Of a stretch of 64,000 nucleotides of DNA, positions 53,363 through 62,201 are shown in pieces. Positions within the stretch are counted from its first letter, which is position 1. Each line of letters opens with the position of its first letter. Position numbers and translations under genes: made by a program. The notes below the pieces were generated by a model that was given only the letters and a program-made list of their open reading frames with translations, did not search any database and was not told where the DNA came from. Origin of the DNA: Sphingomonas sp. NBWT7 (lineage in GTDB: Bacteria; Pseudomonadota; Alphaproteobacteria; Sphingomonadales; Sphingomonadaceae). Location: contig NZ_CP043639.1 in NCBI RefSeq assembly GCF_014217605.1, positions 1,697,501-1,761,500 on the forward strand, given 5' to 3'.

Positions 53363-54742
53363 TTACACCACCGGGTCGTCGAACGCCGCCACCTCCTGCG
53401 GATCGGGCTCGCGCAGCGTGAACCAGGAGTAGAGGAACAATAGCACGCACCCCGCGCCCGCCATCAGATACGGCAGCGAGTGCCACATCGTGTACAGTCC
53501 CACCCCGATCGATGGGCCAAGGACGAAGCTCGCGCCGTTGACGCTCGTCACCTTGCCCGCGACCGAGCCCTGCTGCGCCGGCCCGACCGCGAGGCTCGAT
53601 CCGGCGGTGAAGCCCGGCCGCGTGAAGCCGAAGCCGAGGCTCGCCAACGCATACGCAGTGGCGATGCCATAGAGTGATGTCGCAAGCCCGGTCATCGCCG
53701 TACCGATCGCAGCGAGCACCAGCCCGACCAGCACCAGCGCGCGCGGTGCGAGGTTGAGCGTCGGGATGATCCCCCATTGCGCGAGCAGCGCCGCGCCTGC
53801 GCCCATCATCAGCACGATGCCCGTCGGCTCCAGCGCCTGCGCCGGGGCCAGGCCAAGCCGATCGATGACCAGAAAACCGATCGCCTGCCCCGTCATCGCC
53901 TGTGCGTGGCCCATCACCAGCCCGGCGATCATCCAGGCACGGATGCGCCGATCGAAGTAGCTGACGCCTGCGCCGCCCTTCGGCTCGGTCGCCGCGCGCA
54001 CGCTCGCTCCCGATGCCTGCCCGCCGATCGACGGATAGGCGTTCGCCGCACCGTGCCCAGTGCTCGCCACCCCGCGATCGTCGGGCAGCATCGCGCGGAC
54101 GGTGACGAACATGATAATGCCGAAAATCGCGAAGACGAACGCCGGTCCTGCCAGCCCGACCTCGATCGTGCCGAGATGTCCCAGGATCAGATAGGGCGCG
54201 ATCGCCGGCCCCAGGATCGTGCCGAGGCCGAACGCGCTGGCGAGCAGCGTCAGCGCGCGCGTCCGCTCTTCGCGCGTCGTGTCGCCGGCGACCATCGCCT
54301 GCACCGCGGGCGGCGCCGCCGATCCGAAGGTGCCGTAGATCAGCCGACCGAGGATGAAGAGGACGAACGCCATCGTCCCGCCGATCCAGCCGTTGATGCC
54401 GGCGGCAAGGAACACGCCGCAAGTCGCCAGGCTGACGCAGAACCCGCCCATGCCGAGCAAAATCATCACCCGCCGCCCATGCCGGTCCGATCGATTGGCC
54501 CAGAACGGCGCGGCGATCACCCATAACAGCGCCGATACTGAGAATGCCGCCGCGACCGCGCTGTCGGCGACACCCAGCGACCGACCAAGCGCCGGCAGCA
54601 CCGATTGCAGCGCGGTGTTGCCCGCCGCGATCGTCAGCATCACCATGAACATCAGCGCGAAACGCCGATCGAACGGCTCCCCGCGGCGTTTGCGCCGGCG
54701 CGCGCGCAGGCCGCGCCTCCCCTGTCCCGCGTCACTCTCCAT
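53363..54742 (-). CDS. MFS transporter (Tet/Bcr-like)
   Basis: 459 residues with twelve predicted transmembrane segments. The A-motif-like ANRSDRHGRRVMILLG lies after TM2 and a second loop motif follows in the C-half. Segments such as TLLASAFGLGTILGPAIAPYL match the TM5 antiporter motif C (GxxxGPxxG-type). A central acidic/basic loop separates the two six-helix halves. The start at 54742 is chosen because longer upstream frames are highly basic and lack a membrane segment. It is likely a proton-coupled efflux pump with unknown substrate, divergent from a methyltransferase. Confidence 0.85.
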   Translation of the reverse strand: MESDAGQGRRGLRARRRKRRGEPFDRRFALMFMVMLTIAAGNTALQSVLPALGRSLGVADSAVAAAFSVSALLWVIAAPFWANRSDRHGRRVMILLGMGGFCVSLATCGVFLAAGINGWIGGTMAFVLFILGRLIYGTFGSAAPPAVQAMVAGDTTREERTRALTLLASAFGLGTILGPAIAPYLILGHLGTIEVGLAGPAFVFAIFGIIMFVTVRAMLPDDRGVASTGHGAANAYPSIGGQASGASVRAATEPKGGAGVSYFDRRIRAWMIAGLVMGHAQAMTGQAIGFLVIDRLGLAPAQALEPTGIVLMMGAGAALLAQWGIIPTLNLAPRALVLVGLVLAAIGTAMTGLATSLYGIATAYALASLGFGFTRPGFTAGSSLAVGPAQQGSVAGKVTSVNGASFVLGPSIGVGLYTMWHSLPYLMAGAGCVLLFLYSWFTLREPDPQEVAAFDDPVV

Positions 54743-54843
54743 CGGTCTGTCGATTAGGGCCTTGGGGCGCCGGTGCAACCCCGCTATGGCAACCGGCGTA
54801 CGTGTGCCGCGTTCGGCACCATAGACGATCGTTCGGGAGTAAC

Positions 54844-55467
54844 GTGTCCTCCATGCCAAGCTCGACCAGTGCGGTGCGCCGCGCGCGAACCCGTTCCGCC
54901 GGCGTCCCCGGGCCATGGCAGATGTTCTTCTCCGGGTTCCTGAAACATCCGGTGATGGTCGGCTCGGTGATCCCCTCGTCGGCGAAGCTGATCGACAAGA
55001 TGCTCGCGCCGGTCGACTGGGCGAACTGCAAGGTGTTCGTCGAATACGGCCCCGGCGTCGGTACCTTCTGCCGCCCGATTCTTGAACGGATGGCGCCCGA
55101 TGCGACGCTGATCGCGATCGACACCAACGCCGATTTCATCCGCTATCTCGATCACACGATCGTCGATTCGCGCTTCGTCGCGGTCCACGGCTCGGCCGCC
55201 GAGGTCGAGGCGATCGTTGCCGAACGCGGGCATGAGGCGGCCGATTTCGTCCTTTCCGGCCTGCCGTTCTCGACGCTGCCGGCTGGCGTCGGTCCCGCGA
55301 TCGCCGCGGCGACGCAGCGCGTGATCCGGCCCGGCGGCGCGTTCCTCGTCTATCAATTCAGTCCCAAGGTGCGTGATTTCCTCGCCCCCCATTTCGGGCG
55401 GATCGATCACAACATGGAATGGTGGAACGTGCCCCCTGCCCAACTCTACTGGTGCTGGAAGGACTGA
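54844..55467 (+). CDS. Class I SAM methyltransferase, phospholipid N-methyltransferase-like
   Basis: About 207 residues. The N-terminal FFSGFLKHPVMVGSVIPSS is characteristic of the PmtA-type phosphatidylethanolamine N-methyltransferases and related enzymes. The SAM motif is VFVEYGPGVGTF, followed by IAIDTNADFIRYL and ADFVLSGLPFSTLP. WWNVPPAQLYWCWKD closes the protein. A GTG start at 54844 follows a good SD; ATG 54853 is an alternative. It may methylate membrane PE, giving phosphatidylcholine intermediates, or another lipid head group. Confidence 0.82.
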   Translation: MSSMPSSTSAVRRARTRSAGVPGPWQMFFSGFLKHPVMVGSVIPSSAKLIDKMLAPVDWANCKVFVEYGPGVGTFCRPILERMAPDATLIAIDTNADFIRYLDHTIVDSRFVAVHGSAAEVEAIVAERGHEAADFVLSGLPFSTLPAGVGPAIAAATQRVIRPGGAFLVYQFSPKVRDFLAPHFGRIDHNMEWWNVPPAQLYWCWKD

Positions 55468-55480
55468 CGCGGTCGGCGCG

Positions 55481-55846
55481 TCATGCGTTGATGTAGGTTG
55501 CGGCGTAGCGCACTGAAAACTTCACCGAGCGCGCAATGAAGCACACCTGCGCGATCTCGCCATGGCCCAGCGGATCGTCGGCATAGGCGCTGACTGCGAT
55601 GCCCGCCGCGCTCGCCAAGTGAAGATACCACAGCATGCGGCACGCCGAGAGCGCGGCGATCAGCAGATCCTCAGGATTGTGCAGCGCCGGATCGCCGCCT
55701 AGCCGCGGATGGTTCGAACATCGCACCGCCGGCTTGCCCGGCGTCTCGATCGACTAGGTGCGATCATAGCCCAGGTAACGCGCCGTCCCGTCGCCCCGGT
55801 CGCCCGTCCAGGCAATGCGTGGGCTGTAGTCGTGCGACACGCTCAT
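55481..55846 (-). pseudogene. Decayed OsmC-family gene
   Basis: From ATG 55846 the frame reads SHDYSPRIAWTGDRGDG and GYDRT, then an in-frame TAG at 55754-55756, then in the same frame IETPGKPAVRCS, GGDPALHNPEDLLIAALSAC and MLWYLHLA. This is the normal OsmC order, interrupted by one nonsense codon (perhaps TGG to TAG). A second lesion removes about 40 residues between YADDPLGHGEIA and QVCFIARSVKFSVRY, fusing two normally separated OsmC blocks. The Arg after the first catalytic Cys replaces the usual His. Only about 120 codons remain of an expected 150-160. The start overlaps the upstream phospholipase D-like stop. Confidence 0.82.
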
Positions 55847-57009
55847 TCGTCGATCCCGAAATTGAGGCTTCGTGACAGGAACGGATCGGCGACCCCGACG
55901 ATCAGATAGGCCACGAACTGCTTGGTGCGCTGCCACAGCCCGGTTGCGGCGAGGTAGCGGTCGAGCGTGATCTCCTCCGAGCGCGCGATCTCGCCGTCGA
56001 TATAGTCGCGCACATGCGCGGCGAATGCCGCATCCTCGATCCGCAGCATCAGTTCGAGATTGATGAACAGGCTGCGCATGTCGAAATTGGCGCTGCCGAT
56101 ATGCGTCGCGTCCCCCACGGCATAGAGCTTGGTGTGAAGCTTGGTGGGCAGGAATTCGAACACCCGCACGCCCTTCTTCAACAGCCCGCGATAGGTGAAG
56201 CGTGCGGCAGCGATCGTCGCATTGTTGTCCGACTTGCGCGCGGTGACGACGCGCACCGGCCGCCGCAACCGCCCAGCCTTGTCGAGCCGCCGCAACAGTG
56301 CGGGGCTGGGCGTGAAATAGGCTGCGATGATGTCGATTCGAGGTGCGACGCGCATGTCGGCACGCACGGCGCGTGCCCAGGGCGACAGGCGGCGCGTCGG
56401 CCCGCCGATCAGCCAGCGGACCGGCCCTTCGGTCTCGCTCCACCGCGCGAGATCGCGATTGAGCCGGCGCAGCTTCGCTTTTGGCGTGCGCACCCAAGCC
56501 TCCAGCGCGTCGAAATACCCGGCCATCCGGGCCGCCGCCGGCCCCTCGACCAGCAGCCCCAGGTCGCGCCATGCCTGGTCGTCGTCGGTGCCGAAATAAT
56601 CGTCCTCAACGTTGAACCCGCCGACGATGATCCGCGCTGTCCCCGCCTCACCGTCGGCGAGCGCGAGCTTCTGGTGGTTGCGCAACAGGTAGCGCCGCCC
56701 GAGACGCGGCACGAACCGGCAGACCGAGACGCCCGCCTCCTCCATCCCGTCGAAGAAATTGTTCTCCGCCGCCTCACCGCTGCCGAAACCATCGACGATC
56801 AGCTGAACCACGACACCACGTCGCGCCGCGTCGATCAGCGCCGCCGAGACCTGGCGCCCGGACGCATCATCGGCGTAGATATAGTAGAGGATGCGCAACG
56901 ACGTGCGCGCGCCGCCGATCAGATCGAGCAGCGCGGCCAGCCGCTCTGGGCCCTCGGCGAGCAGTGTCAGCCGGTTGTCGTCGACGGTGAAGGGGGTGGC
57001 GCTGGTCAT
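55843..57009 (-). CDS. Phospholipase D / cardiolipin-synthase-like protein
   Basis: 388 residues with two HKD motifs. The first is HQKLALADG at His112, Lys114, Asp119 with [11 protein letters not shown]. The second is [20 protein letters not shown] around residue 295. [19 protein letters not shown] and [19 protein letters not shown] are also typical of the superfamily. No clear membrane anchor is present, unlike classic ClsA, so the protein is probably a soluble or peripheral enzyme that forms or remodels cardiolipin, or a nuclease-like relative. The stop overlaps the decayed OsmC gene by 4 bp. Confidence 0.86.
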   Translation of the reverse strand: MTSATPFTVDDNRLTLLAEGPERLAALLDLIGGARTSLRILYYIYADDASGRQVSAALIDAARRGVVVQLIVDGFGSGEAAENNFFDGMEEAGVSVCRFVPRLGRRYLLRNHQKLALADGEAGTARIIVGGFNVEDDYFGTDDDQAWRDLGLLVEGPAAARMAGYFDALEAWVRTPKAKLRRLNRDLARWSETEGPVRWLIGGPTRRLSPWARAVRADMRVAPRIDIIAAYFTPSPALLRRLDKAGRLRRPVRVVTARKSDNNATIAAARFTYRGLLKKGVRVFEFLPTKLHTKLYAVGDATHIGSANFDMRSLFINLELMLRIEDAAFAAHVRDYIDGEIARSEEITLDRYLAATGLWQRTKQFVAYLIVGVADPFLSRSLNFGIDE

Positions 57010-57126
57010 CGGGCGGTGATGGCGTGCGCACGCCGCCGCGGCAACCCGCGCGCTTCCTTGACTTGGCGCCTGCCCGCGCGTAGGTCGCGGCGCTTCATCT
57101 ATCGGTATTTTGCGAAGGAAGCGTCC

Positions 57127-57471
57127 ATGGCGCGCGTCACCGTCGAGGATTGCGTCGACAAGATCCCCAACCGCTTCGATCTGGTCCTGCTTGCAGCACA
57201 GCGCGCGCGGCAGGTGTCAGGCGGCGCCGAACTGACGATCGATCGCGATCGCGACAAGAATCCGGTCGTCGCGCTGCGCGAGATTGCCGAACAGACGGTG
57301 AAGCCGAAGGATCTCAAGGAATCGGTGATCCAGAGCCTGCAGCGCGTGCAGATCGATGACGAGGAAGAGGCCGACGCCGTCGGCTCGCTCGCCGCATCGG
57401 CCGAGGCGCTGCGGCTCACCGCCGCCGCCCCGCCGCGCAACCAGAACCTCGGCGCCGACTACGAAGGCTGA
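57127..57471 (+). CDS. rpoZ: RNA polymerase omega subunit
   Basis: 114 residues. [20 protein letters not shown] and [15 protein letters not shown] form the conserved omega core. The C-terminal [17 protein letters not shown] is the second conserved block, and the rest is an acidic alphaproteobacterial tail. Omega assists RNA polymerase beta-prime folding and, in some bacteria, ppGpp binding. The gene stands alone here, followed by a structured 3-prime region and a strong terminator. Confidence 0.95.
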   Translation: MARVTVEDCVDKIPNRFDLVLLAAQRARQVSGGAELTIDRDRDKNPVVALREIAEQTVKPKDLKESVIQSLQRVQIDDEEEADAVGSLAASAEALRLTAAAPPRNQNLGADYEG

Positions 57472-57591
57472 GGCTAAGGGCCGGAATTAGCACAAGCCAA
57501 TTCCGGATAGACCGAAGCCACGGCCGACGGGTCGGCAAAGCCGAACCCCGTCCGACGACCCGGGCTGGCCCGCGGCTAGTTCCGACAACCC

Positions 57592-57622
57592 AAAAAGCCG
57601 CAGCGGCAACGCTGCGGCTTTT
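57592..57622. terminator. Intrinsic terminator downstream of rpoZ
   Basis: AAAAGCCGCAGC and GCTGCGGCTTTT form a perfect hairpin with loop GGCAAC and flanking A and T runs, so it can act in both directions. It ends the rpoZ transcript. A second inverted repeat, CCGGAATT/AATTCCGG at 57481-57506, lies between it and the stop codon. Confidence 0.85.
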
Positions 57623-58237
57623 GCGTTTCGCCTTTAGTCGCTCTCTCTTATCGGAGCACCGACGATCGCGGGCATCATGCCGCGTGCTCGTCATGCTCGC
57701 ATTGCGTGCAATAGTGCCTCGCCTTCGCCTCGTCCGAAGCGCCGCCAGTCATTGATTCCGCCGCTCGACGAACAGGCATCGATCGATCGAGCGCAAAGGC
57801 TGCTACCGCGCCGCCGTGGACCTGATCGCGGCGTATCCCGCGAAGCGGCATCCGAAGTGCGATACGATGTCGTGATTTCCACGCGCCTCGGAAGCGCGCC
57901 TACGCCGCCGATTAGGCTGGTGCCGTCGCGATCCTGCCGAACACACGGCACCGCTACGTTGGGTTCGGCTAGAACGCCTATCTCGATGCGACCCCCGCAT
58001 TCCTGCGCCGCGATCGCGCCGCCTGGAAGACCACGCGCGACCGTCTCCCCGCACCGTCGCTGCCGCACACGATCATCGGCTGTTCGACGATGCGAGACGA
58101 GCCCTCGCGATGCCGGCACCCGATCCGGGCGAACAGTGGCGCCGACATTTTCGTGGTCGACGCCCTGCTGCGCTGCTTCACCCGATCCTACCGGCAGGCC
58201 TACGCGGCCGCGGCCTGCCACGCAGCGCCCGGCGCGG
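57623..58237. other. Intergenic region without a convincing gene
   Basis: About 615 bp between the rpoZ terminator and the end of rlmE. No frame has a sound start, a credible length and a recognisable product. A few islands look coding-like when read across shifted frames, for example NAYLDATPAFLRRDRAAW near 57970-58030, then RLFDDARRALAMPAPD near 58080-58130. These could be remnants of a decayed gene. Nothing firm can be assigned. Confidence 0.5.
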
Positions 58238-58924
58238 CTATTCCTGCTCTTCCAGCGCCGACGCAGCCCGCCCCTTGAAGCCCTGCGCGACGACAAACCA
58301 TTCCACCGAACCCTTGCGGCTCGCCGGCGGCTTGGCGTGCTTCACCGTCGTGAAATTCTTCTTGAGCAGCGCGACCAGCGTTGAATCGGCGCCGCCGGCG
58401 AACACCTTGGCGACGAACGCACCGCCGGGGCGCAGCACCGATATCGCGAAGTCGCTCGCCGCCTCGACCAGCCCCATCGTCCGCAACGCATCGGTCTGCG
58501 GATGCCCCACCGTATTCGCCGCCATGTCCGACAGGACGATGTCGGGCGCACCGCCGAGCTCGGCGATCAGCCGGTCGGGCGCATCGTCGTCCATGAAATC
58601 GAGCTGCAGGATCGTCACACCGTCGAGCGGATCGACCGGGAGCAGGTCGATGCCGACCACCGCGCATCCCGGCACCTGCCGGCGCACCACCTGGCTCCAT
58701 CCACCCGGCGCCATGCCCAAATCGACGATCCGCTTCGCCCCCTTCAGGAAACCGAAGCGCTCGTCGAGCTCGATCAGCTTGTAGGCGGCGCGGCTGCGAT
58801 ATCCCTCCGCTTTGGCGCGGCGGACATAGGGGTCGTTCAGCTGGCGCTCGAGCCAGCGCGTCGACTGTGCTGTGCGTCGCCGTGCGGTCTTCACCCGCGT
58901 GCGCAGGCCACCACCATCTCTCAC
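58238..58924 (-). CDS. rlmE: 23S rRNA U2552 2-O-methyltransferase RlmE (FtsJ)
   Basis: 228 residues. The Rossmann SAM-binding domain has [14 protein letters not shown] (about 67-80). The catalytic Lys-Asp-Lys-Glu set is supported by [40 protein letters not shown] and [10 protein letters not shown]. The basic N-terminal extension binds the ribosome. It methylates the 2-prime hydroxyl of U2552 in the 50S peptidyl-transferase region. It follows ppx/gppA with 22 bp, probably as an operon. Confidence 0.92.
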   Translation of the reverse strand: MRDGGGLRTRVKTARRRTAQSTRWLERQLNDPYVRRAKAEGYRSRAAYKLIELDERFGFLKGAKRIVDLGMAPGGWSQVVRRQVPGCAVVGIDLLPVDPLDGVTILQLDFMDDDAPDRLIAELGGAPDIVLSDMAANTVGHPQTDALRTMGLVEAASDFAISVLRPGGAFVAKVFAGGADSTLVALLKKNFTTVKHAKPPASRKGSVEWFVVAQGFKGRAASALEEQE

Positions 58925-58946
58925 GATTGATCCTTCACGTCAGTCT

Positions 58947-59999
58947 CTATCGCGCCGTCGCCATCAGCCGCCGCAGAATCCCCTCGCGGATTCCACGGTC
59001 GGCAATGCCGAGCCGCTCGGCCGGCCACAGGTCGAGGATCGTCTCGAGGATCGCGCACCCAGCGACGACCAGATCGGCACGCTCGCGCCCGATGCACGGC
59101 AGCAGCGCGCGTTCGGCGATCGACAGATGCGCCAGCCGCTGGCTGATCGCGCGCATCGACGCCGAGGGCGCGATCAGCCCGTCGACCTGCGCGCGATCGT
59201 AGCGGTCGAGTCCCAAGTGAACGCTCGCCAGCGTCGTCACCGTTCCCGACGTGCCGAGCAGCCGCCGCGGCCCCTCCACCTTCGGTAGCCGCGCCGTAAA
59301 CGGCGCGAAACTCTCGCGCACCAGCCCACGCATTCGTTCGTACACCGCCGCCAGCCCCGCCGGTCCCTCGCTACCGCTGCCGCCCGCGCTCTCGGTCAGC
59401 GACACGACGCCCCATGGCGCCGAATGCCAGTCGATCACCGTCGGCACTGTGGTCGAGGTGTCGATCAGGACCAGCTCGGTCGATCCGCCGCCGATATCGA
59501 ATACCAGCGCGGGCGCATTGCCCGGTTCGAGCAGCACGTGGCAGCCGAGCACCGCGAGCCGCGCCTCCTCCTCTGCCGAGATCACGTCGAGGTGGATGCC
59601 CGTCTCCTCGTGCGCGCGGGCAATGAACGCCGCGCCGTTAGAGGCGCGTCGGCACGCCTCGGTCGCGACAGATCGCGCCAGGGTGACGTTGCGCCGCTTC
59701 AACTTCTCGGAGCAGATCCGCAGCGCACCGATCGTGCGCTCGATCGCCGCGTCGGACAGCCGCCCGCTCGTCGCCAGCCCCTCGCCCAGCCGCACGATGC
59801 GCGAGAAGGCGTCGACCACCGCGAAGCCATCGCCCTGCGGCCGCGCGATCAGCAGGCGGCAATTGTTGGTGCCCAGATCAAGCGCGGCATAATGGCGCGC
59901 GAAGCCCTGGCGTAGCCGGGCCGCTGACGGGCCCTCGGAGGCCGGACGGGCGCGGGATGGATCGCGCCGGTACGGCAAGTCGGCGGATTGTTGCGCCAC
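58947..59999 (-). CDS. Ppx/GppA family phosphatase
   Basis: 350 residues of the actin-like ASKHA fold. The phosphate-1 motif ALDLGTNNCRLLIA (about 36-49) and phosphate-2 motif VFDIGGGSTELVLID (about 165-179) are intact. SVATEACRRASNGAAF and DVISAEEEARLAVLG, with the catalytic Glu, are family signatures. It hydrolyses exopolyphosphate or pppGpp; short alphaproteobacterial homologues of this length lack the C-terminal HD domain. It heads the run that continues into rlmE. Confidence 0.9.
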   Translation of the reverse strand: MAQQSADLPYRRDPSRARPASEGPSAARLRQGFARHYAALDLGTNNCRLLIARPQGDGFAVVDAFSRIVRLGEGLATSGRLSDAAIERTIGALRICSEKLKRRNVTLARSVATEACRRASNGAAFIARAHEETGIHLDVISAEEEARLAVLGCHVLLEPGNAPALVFDIGGGSTELVLIDTSTTVPTVIDWHSAPWGVVSLTESAGGSGSEGPAGLAAVYERMRGLVRESFAPFTARLPKVEGPRRLLGTSGTVTTLASVHLGLDRYDRAQVDGLIAPSASMRAISQRLAHLSIAERALLPCIGRERADLVVAGCAILETILDLWPAERLGIADRGIREGILRRLMATAR

Positions 60000-60143
60000 G
60001 TGCCGTTGCTTTCATTCTATGTTCTGCCGTCACGGACATTGCGTCCGTTCGGTGCTTGGGCCTGAAGCTAGCGTGCAGTGCCGCAAGCTGCAAGCGGGCG
60101 CTTGACCTTGCCGGCGGAGCGGCTTAGAGGCGCGGCCCTGCCG

Positions 60144-60217
60144 GTGCCCGATCCTCTAATGGTAAGAGAGCGGACTCTGACTCCGTCAATCAAGGTTCGA
60201 GTCCTTGTCGGGCATCC
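60144..60217 (+). tRNA. tRNA-Gln (anticodon CTG)
   Basis: A 74-nt cloverleaf. Acceptor TGCCCGA pairs with TCGGGCA, the anticodon loop CTCTGAC reads CTG, the T arm contains GGTTCGAGTCC, the discriminator is T, and CCA is encoded. The D arm CCTCTAATGGTAAGAGAG is compact. Confidence 0.95.
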
Positions 60218-60308
60218 AGCAGCTCCCCAAACCGCCAGTAGATCAGTGACGCGCTGCCCCGCGGGCCGCGGCAATTCCTGGCGACTGTCGTCGAAGAGCG
60301 CCTGACCG

Positions 60309-60785
60309 ATGCTGATCCTCTCGCTCCTGCTCCAGGCGGCCTCGCCGCAACCAGGCGGTCCCCCGCCATTACCGGCACAGCCGCCTGCGACAATGGCGTT
60401 CGAACCGGCCGCGATGCTGATCGCGACGTTCGACGCCGACGGCGATGCCCGCGTCACCCATGCGGAGCTGGAAGCCGGTGTCCGTCGCAGCTTCACCGCG
60501 ATCGACACCGCCAACGCAGGCACGCTCGGCTACATTGCCTTTGCCGACTGGGCCGAGCGCTATCTCGGCGATCGCAACGCTTTGCCGAGCCCGTTCGAGA
60601 CCGACAGTGATGGTGACAACCGCATCTCGCTGGCCGAGCTCCAGGCCAAGATGCGCGAATTCTTCACCCGCTACGATCGGGACAAGGACGGCGCCGTCAC
60701 GCGCGCCGAATTGCTGACGATCCGCGCCCGCGCCTATGGCGACGATCGCGTGCCGCCACCCGGGCGAAAGCCGCGCCGGCGATGA
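60309..60785 (+). CDS. EF-hand domain protein
   Basis: 158 residues. A hydrophobic N-terminal segment ([12 protein letters not shown]) and a Pro/Gln-rich linker precede three EF-hand loops, [12 protein letters not shown] (about 43-54), [12 protein letters not shown] (about 98-109) and [12 protein letters not shown] (about 122-133). All three keep the calcium-ligand Asp at positions 1, 3 and 5. A degenerate fourth loop, [12 protein letters not shown], lies between the first two. It is probably exported and Ca2+-binding. The stop overlaps the tgt start (ATGA). Confidence 0.8.
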   Translation: MLILSLLLQAASPQPGGPPPLPAQPPATMAFEPAAMLIATFDADGDARVTHAELEAGVRRSFTAIDTANAGTLGYIAFADWAERYLGDRNALPSPFETDSDGDNRISLAELQAKMREFFTRYDRDKDGAVTRAELLTIRARAYGDDRVPPPGRKPRRR

Positions 60786-61915
60786 ACGAGCGCTTCGCCT
60801 TCACCATTGAGGCGACCGACGGCGCGGCGCGCACCGGCGCGATCGCGATGCACCGCGGCACGATCCGGACACCTGCCTTCATGCCCGTCGGCACTGCCGC
60901 AACCGTCAAGGCGATGAAGCCCGCTGACGTCGCGGCGACCGGCGCGGATATCATCCTCGGTAATACCTATCACCTGATGCTGCGCCCCGGGGCGGAGCGC
61001 GTCGCGCGGCTCGGCGGGCTCCACGCCTTCATGGGCTGGGATCGCCCGATCCTTACTGATTCGGGCGGGTATCAGGTGATGAGCCTCGCCGATCTCACCA
61101 AGCGGTCGGAAGAAGGCATTACCTTCAAGTCGCATCTCGACGGCACGCGCCACCTGCTCAGCCCCGAACGCTCGATCGAGATCCAGCGGCTGCTCGGGTC
61201 GAACATCGTCATGGCGTTCGACGAACTCGTGCCGACGACGTCGACGCGCGAGGTGCAGGCGGCGGCCATGGAGCGATCGATGCGCTGGGCGAAGCGCAGC
61301 CGCGCCGCGTTCGACGCCGGCGGCGCGCATGCCGCGCAGAACGCGATCTTCGGCATTCAGCAGGGCGCGCTCGACGAAGGCTTTCGCAAGGCGAGCGCCG
61401 ACGCGCTGATCGACATCGGCTTCGATGGCTATGCGATCGGCGGTCTCGCGGTCGGCGAAGGGCAGGAGGCGATGTTCGGCTGCCTCGATTTCGCCCCCGG
61501 CCAACTGCCGGCGGATCGGCCGCGCTACCTGATGGGGGTCGGCAAACCCGACGACATCGTCGGCGCGGTCGAGCGCGGGGTCGACATGTTCGATTGCGTG
61601 CTGCCGACGCGCTCGGGGCGCACAGGGCAGGCGTTCACGCGCAACGGGCCGCTCAACATCCGCAACGCGCGCTTCAACGAGGATCAGGGCCCGCTCGATC
61701 TCGACTGCGGCTGCCCGACCTGCGCCGGCTGGAGCCGCGCCTATCTCCATCACCTCGTCCGCAGTGGCGAGATCCTCGGCGCCATGCTGATGACCGAGCA
61801 CAACATCTTCTTCTACGAGGCGCTGATGGCGGATCTGCGCGCGGCGATCGCCGAGGCGCGGTTGAAAACATTCGCCGACGGCTTTCGCGCGCGATATCAG
61901 CGGGGCAAAGGCTGA
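60782..61915 (+). CDS. tgt: Queuine tRNA-ribosyltransferase
   Basis: 377 residues of bacterial Tgt. [16 protein letters not shown] carries the catalytic Asp, [14 protein letters not shown] and [13 protein letters not shown] form the pocket, and [15 protein letters not shown] contains the nucleophile Asp. The zinc site is [10 protein letters not shown] followed by [11 protein letters not shown]. It exchanges guanine 34 for preQ1 in tRNA Asp/Asn/His/Tyr. The start overlaps the EF-hand gene by 4 bp. Confidence 0.95.
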   Translation: MNERFAFTIEATDGAARTGAIAMHRGTIRTPAFMPVGTAATVKAMKPADVAATGADIILGNTYHLMLRPGAERVARLGGLHAFMGWDRPILTDSGGYQVMSLADLTKRSEEGITFKSHLDGTRHLLSPERSIEIQRLLGSNIVMAFDELVPTTSTREVQAAAMERSMRWAKRSRAAFDAGGAHAAQNAIFGIQQGALDEGFRKASADALIDIGFDGYAIGGLAVGEGQEAMFGCLDFAPGQLPADRPRYLMGVGKPDDIVGAVERGVDMFDCVLPTRSGRTGQAFTRNGPLNIRNARFNEDQGPLDLDCGCPTCAGWSRAYLHHLVRSGEILGAMLMTEHNIFFYEALMADLRAAIAEARLKTFADGFRARYQRGKG

Positions 61916-61944
61916 CGTCCGGCCAGAAATTGCGGAGAGTAAGC

Positions 61945-62127
61945 GTGTCCGACGAACCCAATGAGATCCTCGCCGCCGCCGCCGCGGCGAAGCAGCATCA
62001 GACCGCCGCCAACGACGCGCGCCGCGATCGCAAGGGCTGGGATCTCGGCAAGATCGGGCTTGGCGTCGGCATCGGCTCGGCCGCGGTCGCCGCCGCGGTG
62101 ATCTTCGCCAACCGCAAGAAGGACTGA
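61945..62127 (+). CDS. Small single-pass membrane protein, unknown
   Basis: 60 residues from a GTG at 61945 preceded by a strong SD (GCGGAGAG). The N-terminal half is helical and Ala/Arg-rich (EILAAAAAAKQHQTAAND). One hydrophobic segment (IGLGVGIGSAAVAAAVIFA) and a basic end (NRKKD) follow, so it inserts with the C-terminus in the cytoplasm. It is 29 bp downstream of tgt. No family is recognised; similar short proteins occur downstream of tgt in some relatives, which is inferred. Confidence 0.55.
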   Translation: MSDEPNEILAAAAAAKQHQTAANDARRDRKGWDLGKIGLGVGIGSAAVAAAVIFANRKKD

Positions 62128-62135
62128 CGCGCCTC

Positions 62136-62158
62136 GGGATCGGCGCAGCGCCGATCCC
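62136..62158. terminator. Stem-loop between convergent genes
   Basis: GGGATCGGCG and CGCCGATCCC form a strong 10-bp hairpin with a 3-nt loop. It lies between the small membrane protein stop and the convergent P450 stop. There is no T tract, so it is a probable rather than proven terminator. Confidence 0.5.
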
Positions 62159-62201
62159 GATCTTGGCATCACGCGTCTGGCGAGCGCACTGATCTATACC
62201 G

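Noticed and set aside
54743..54916. 58-residue N-terminal extension of the MFS transporter
   Set aside because: It is very basic, has no membrane segment, and lies over the start of the divergent methyltransferase gene.
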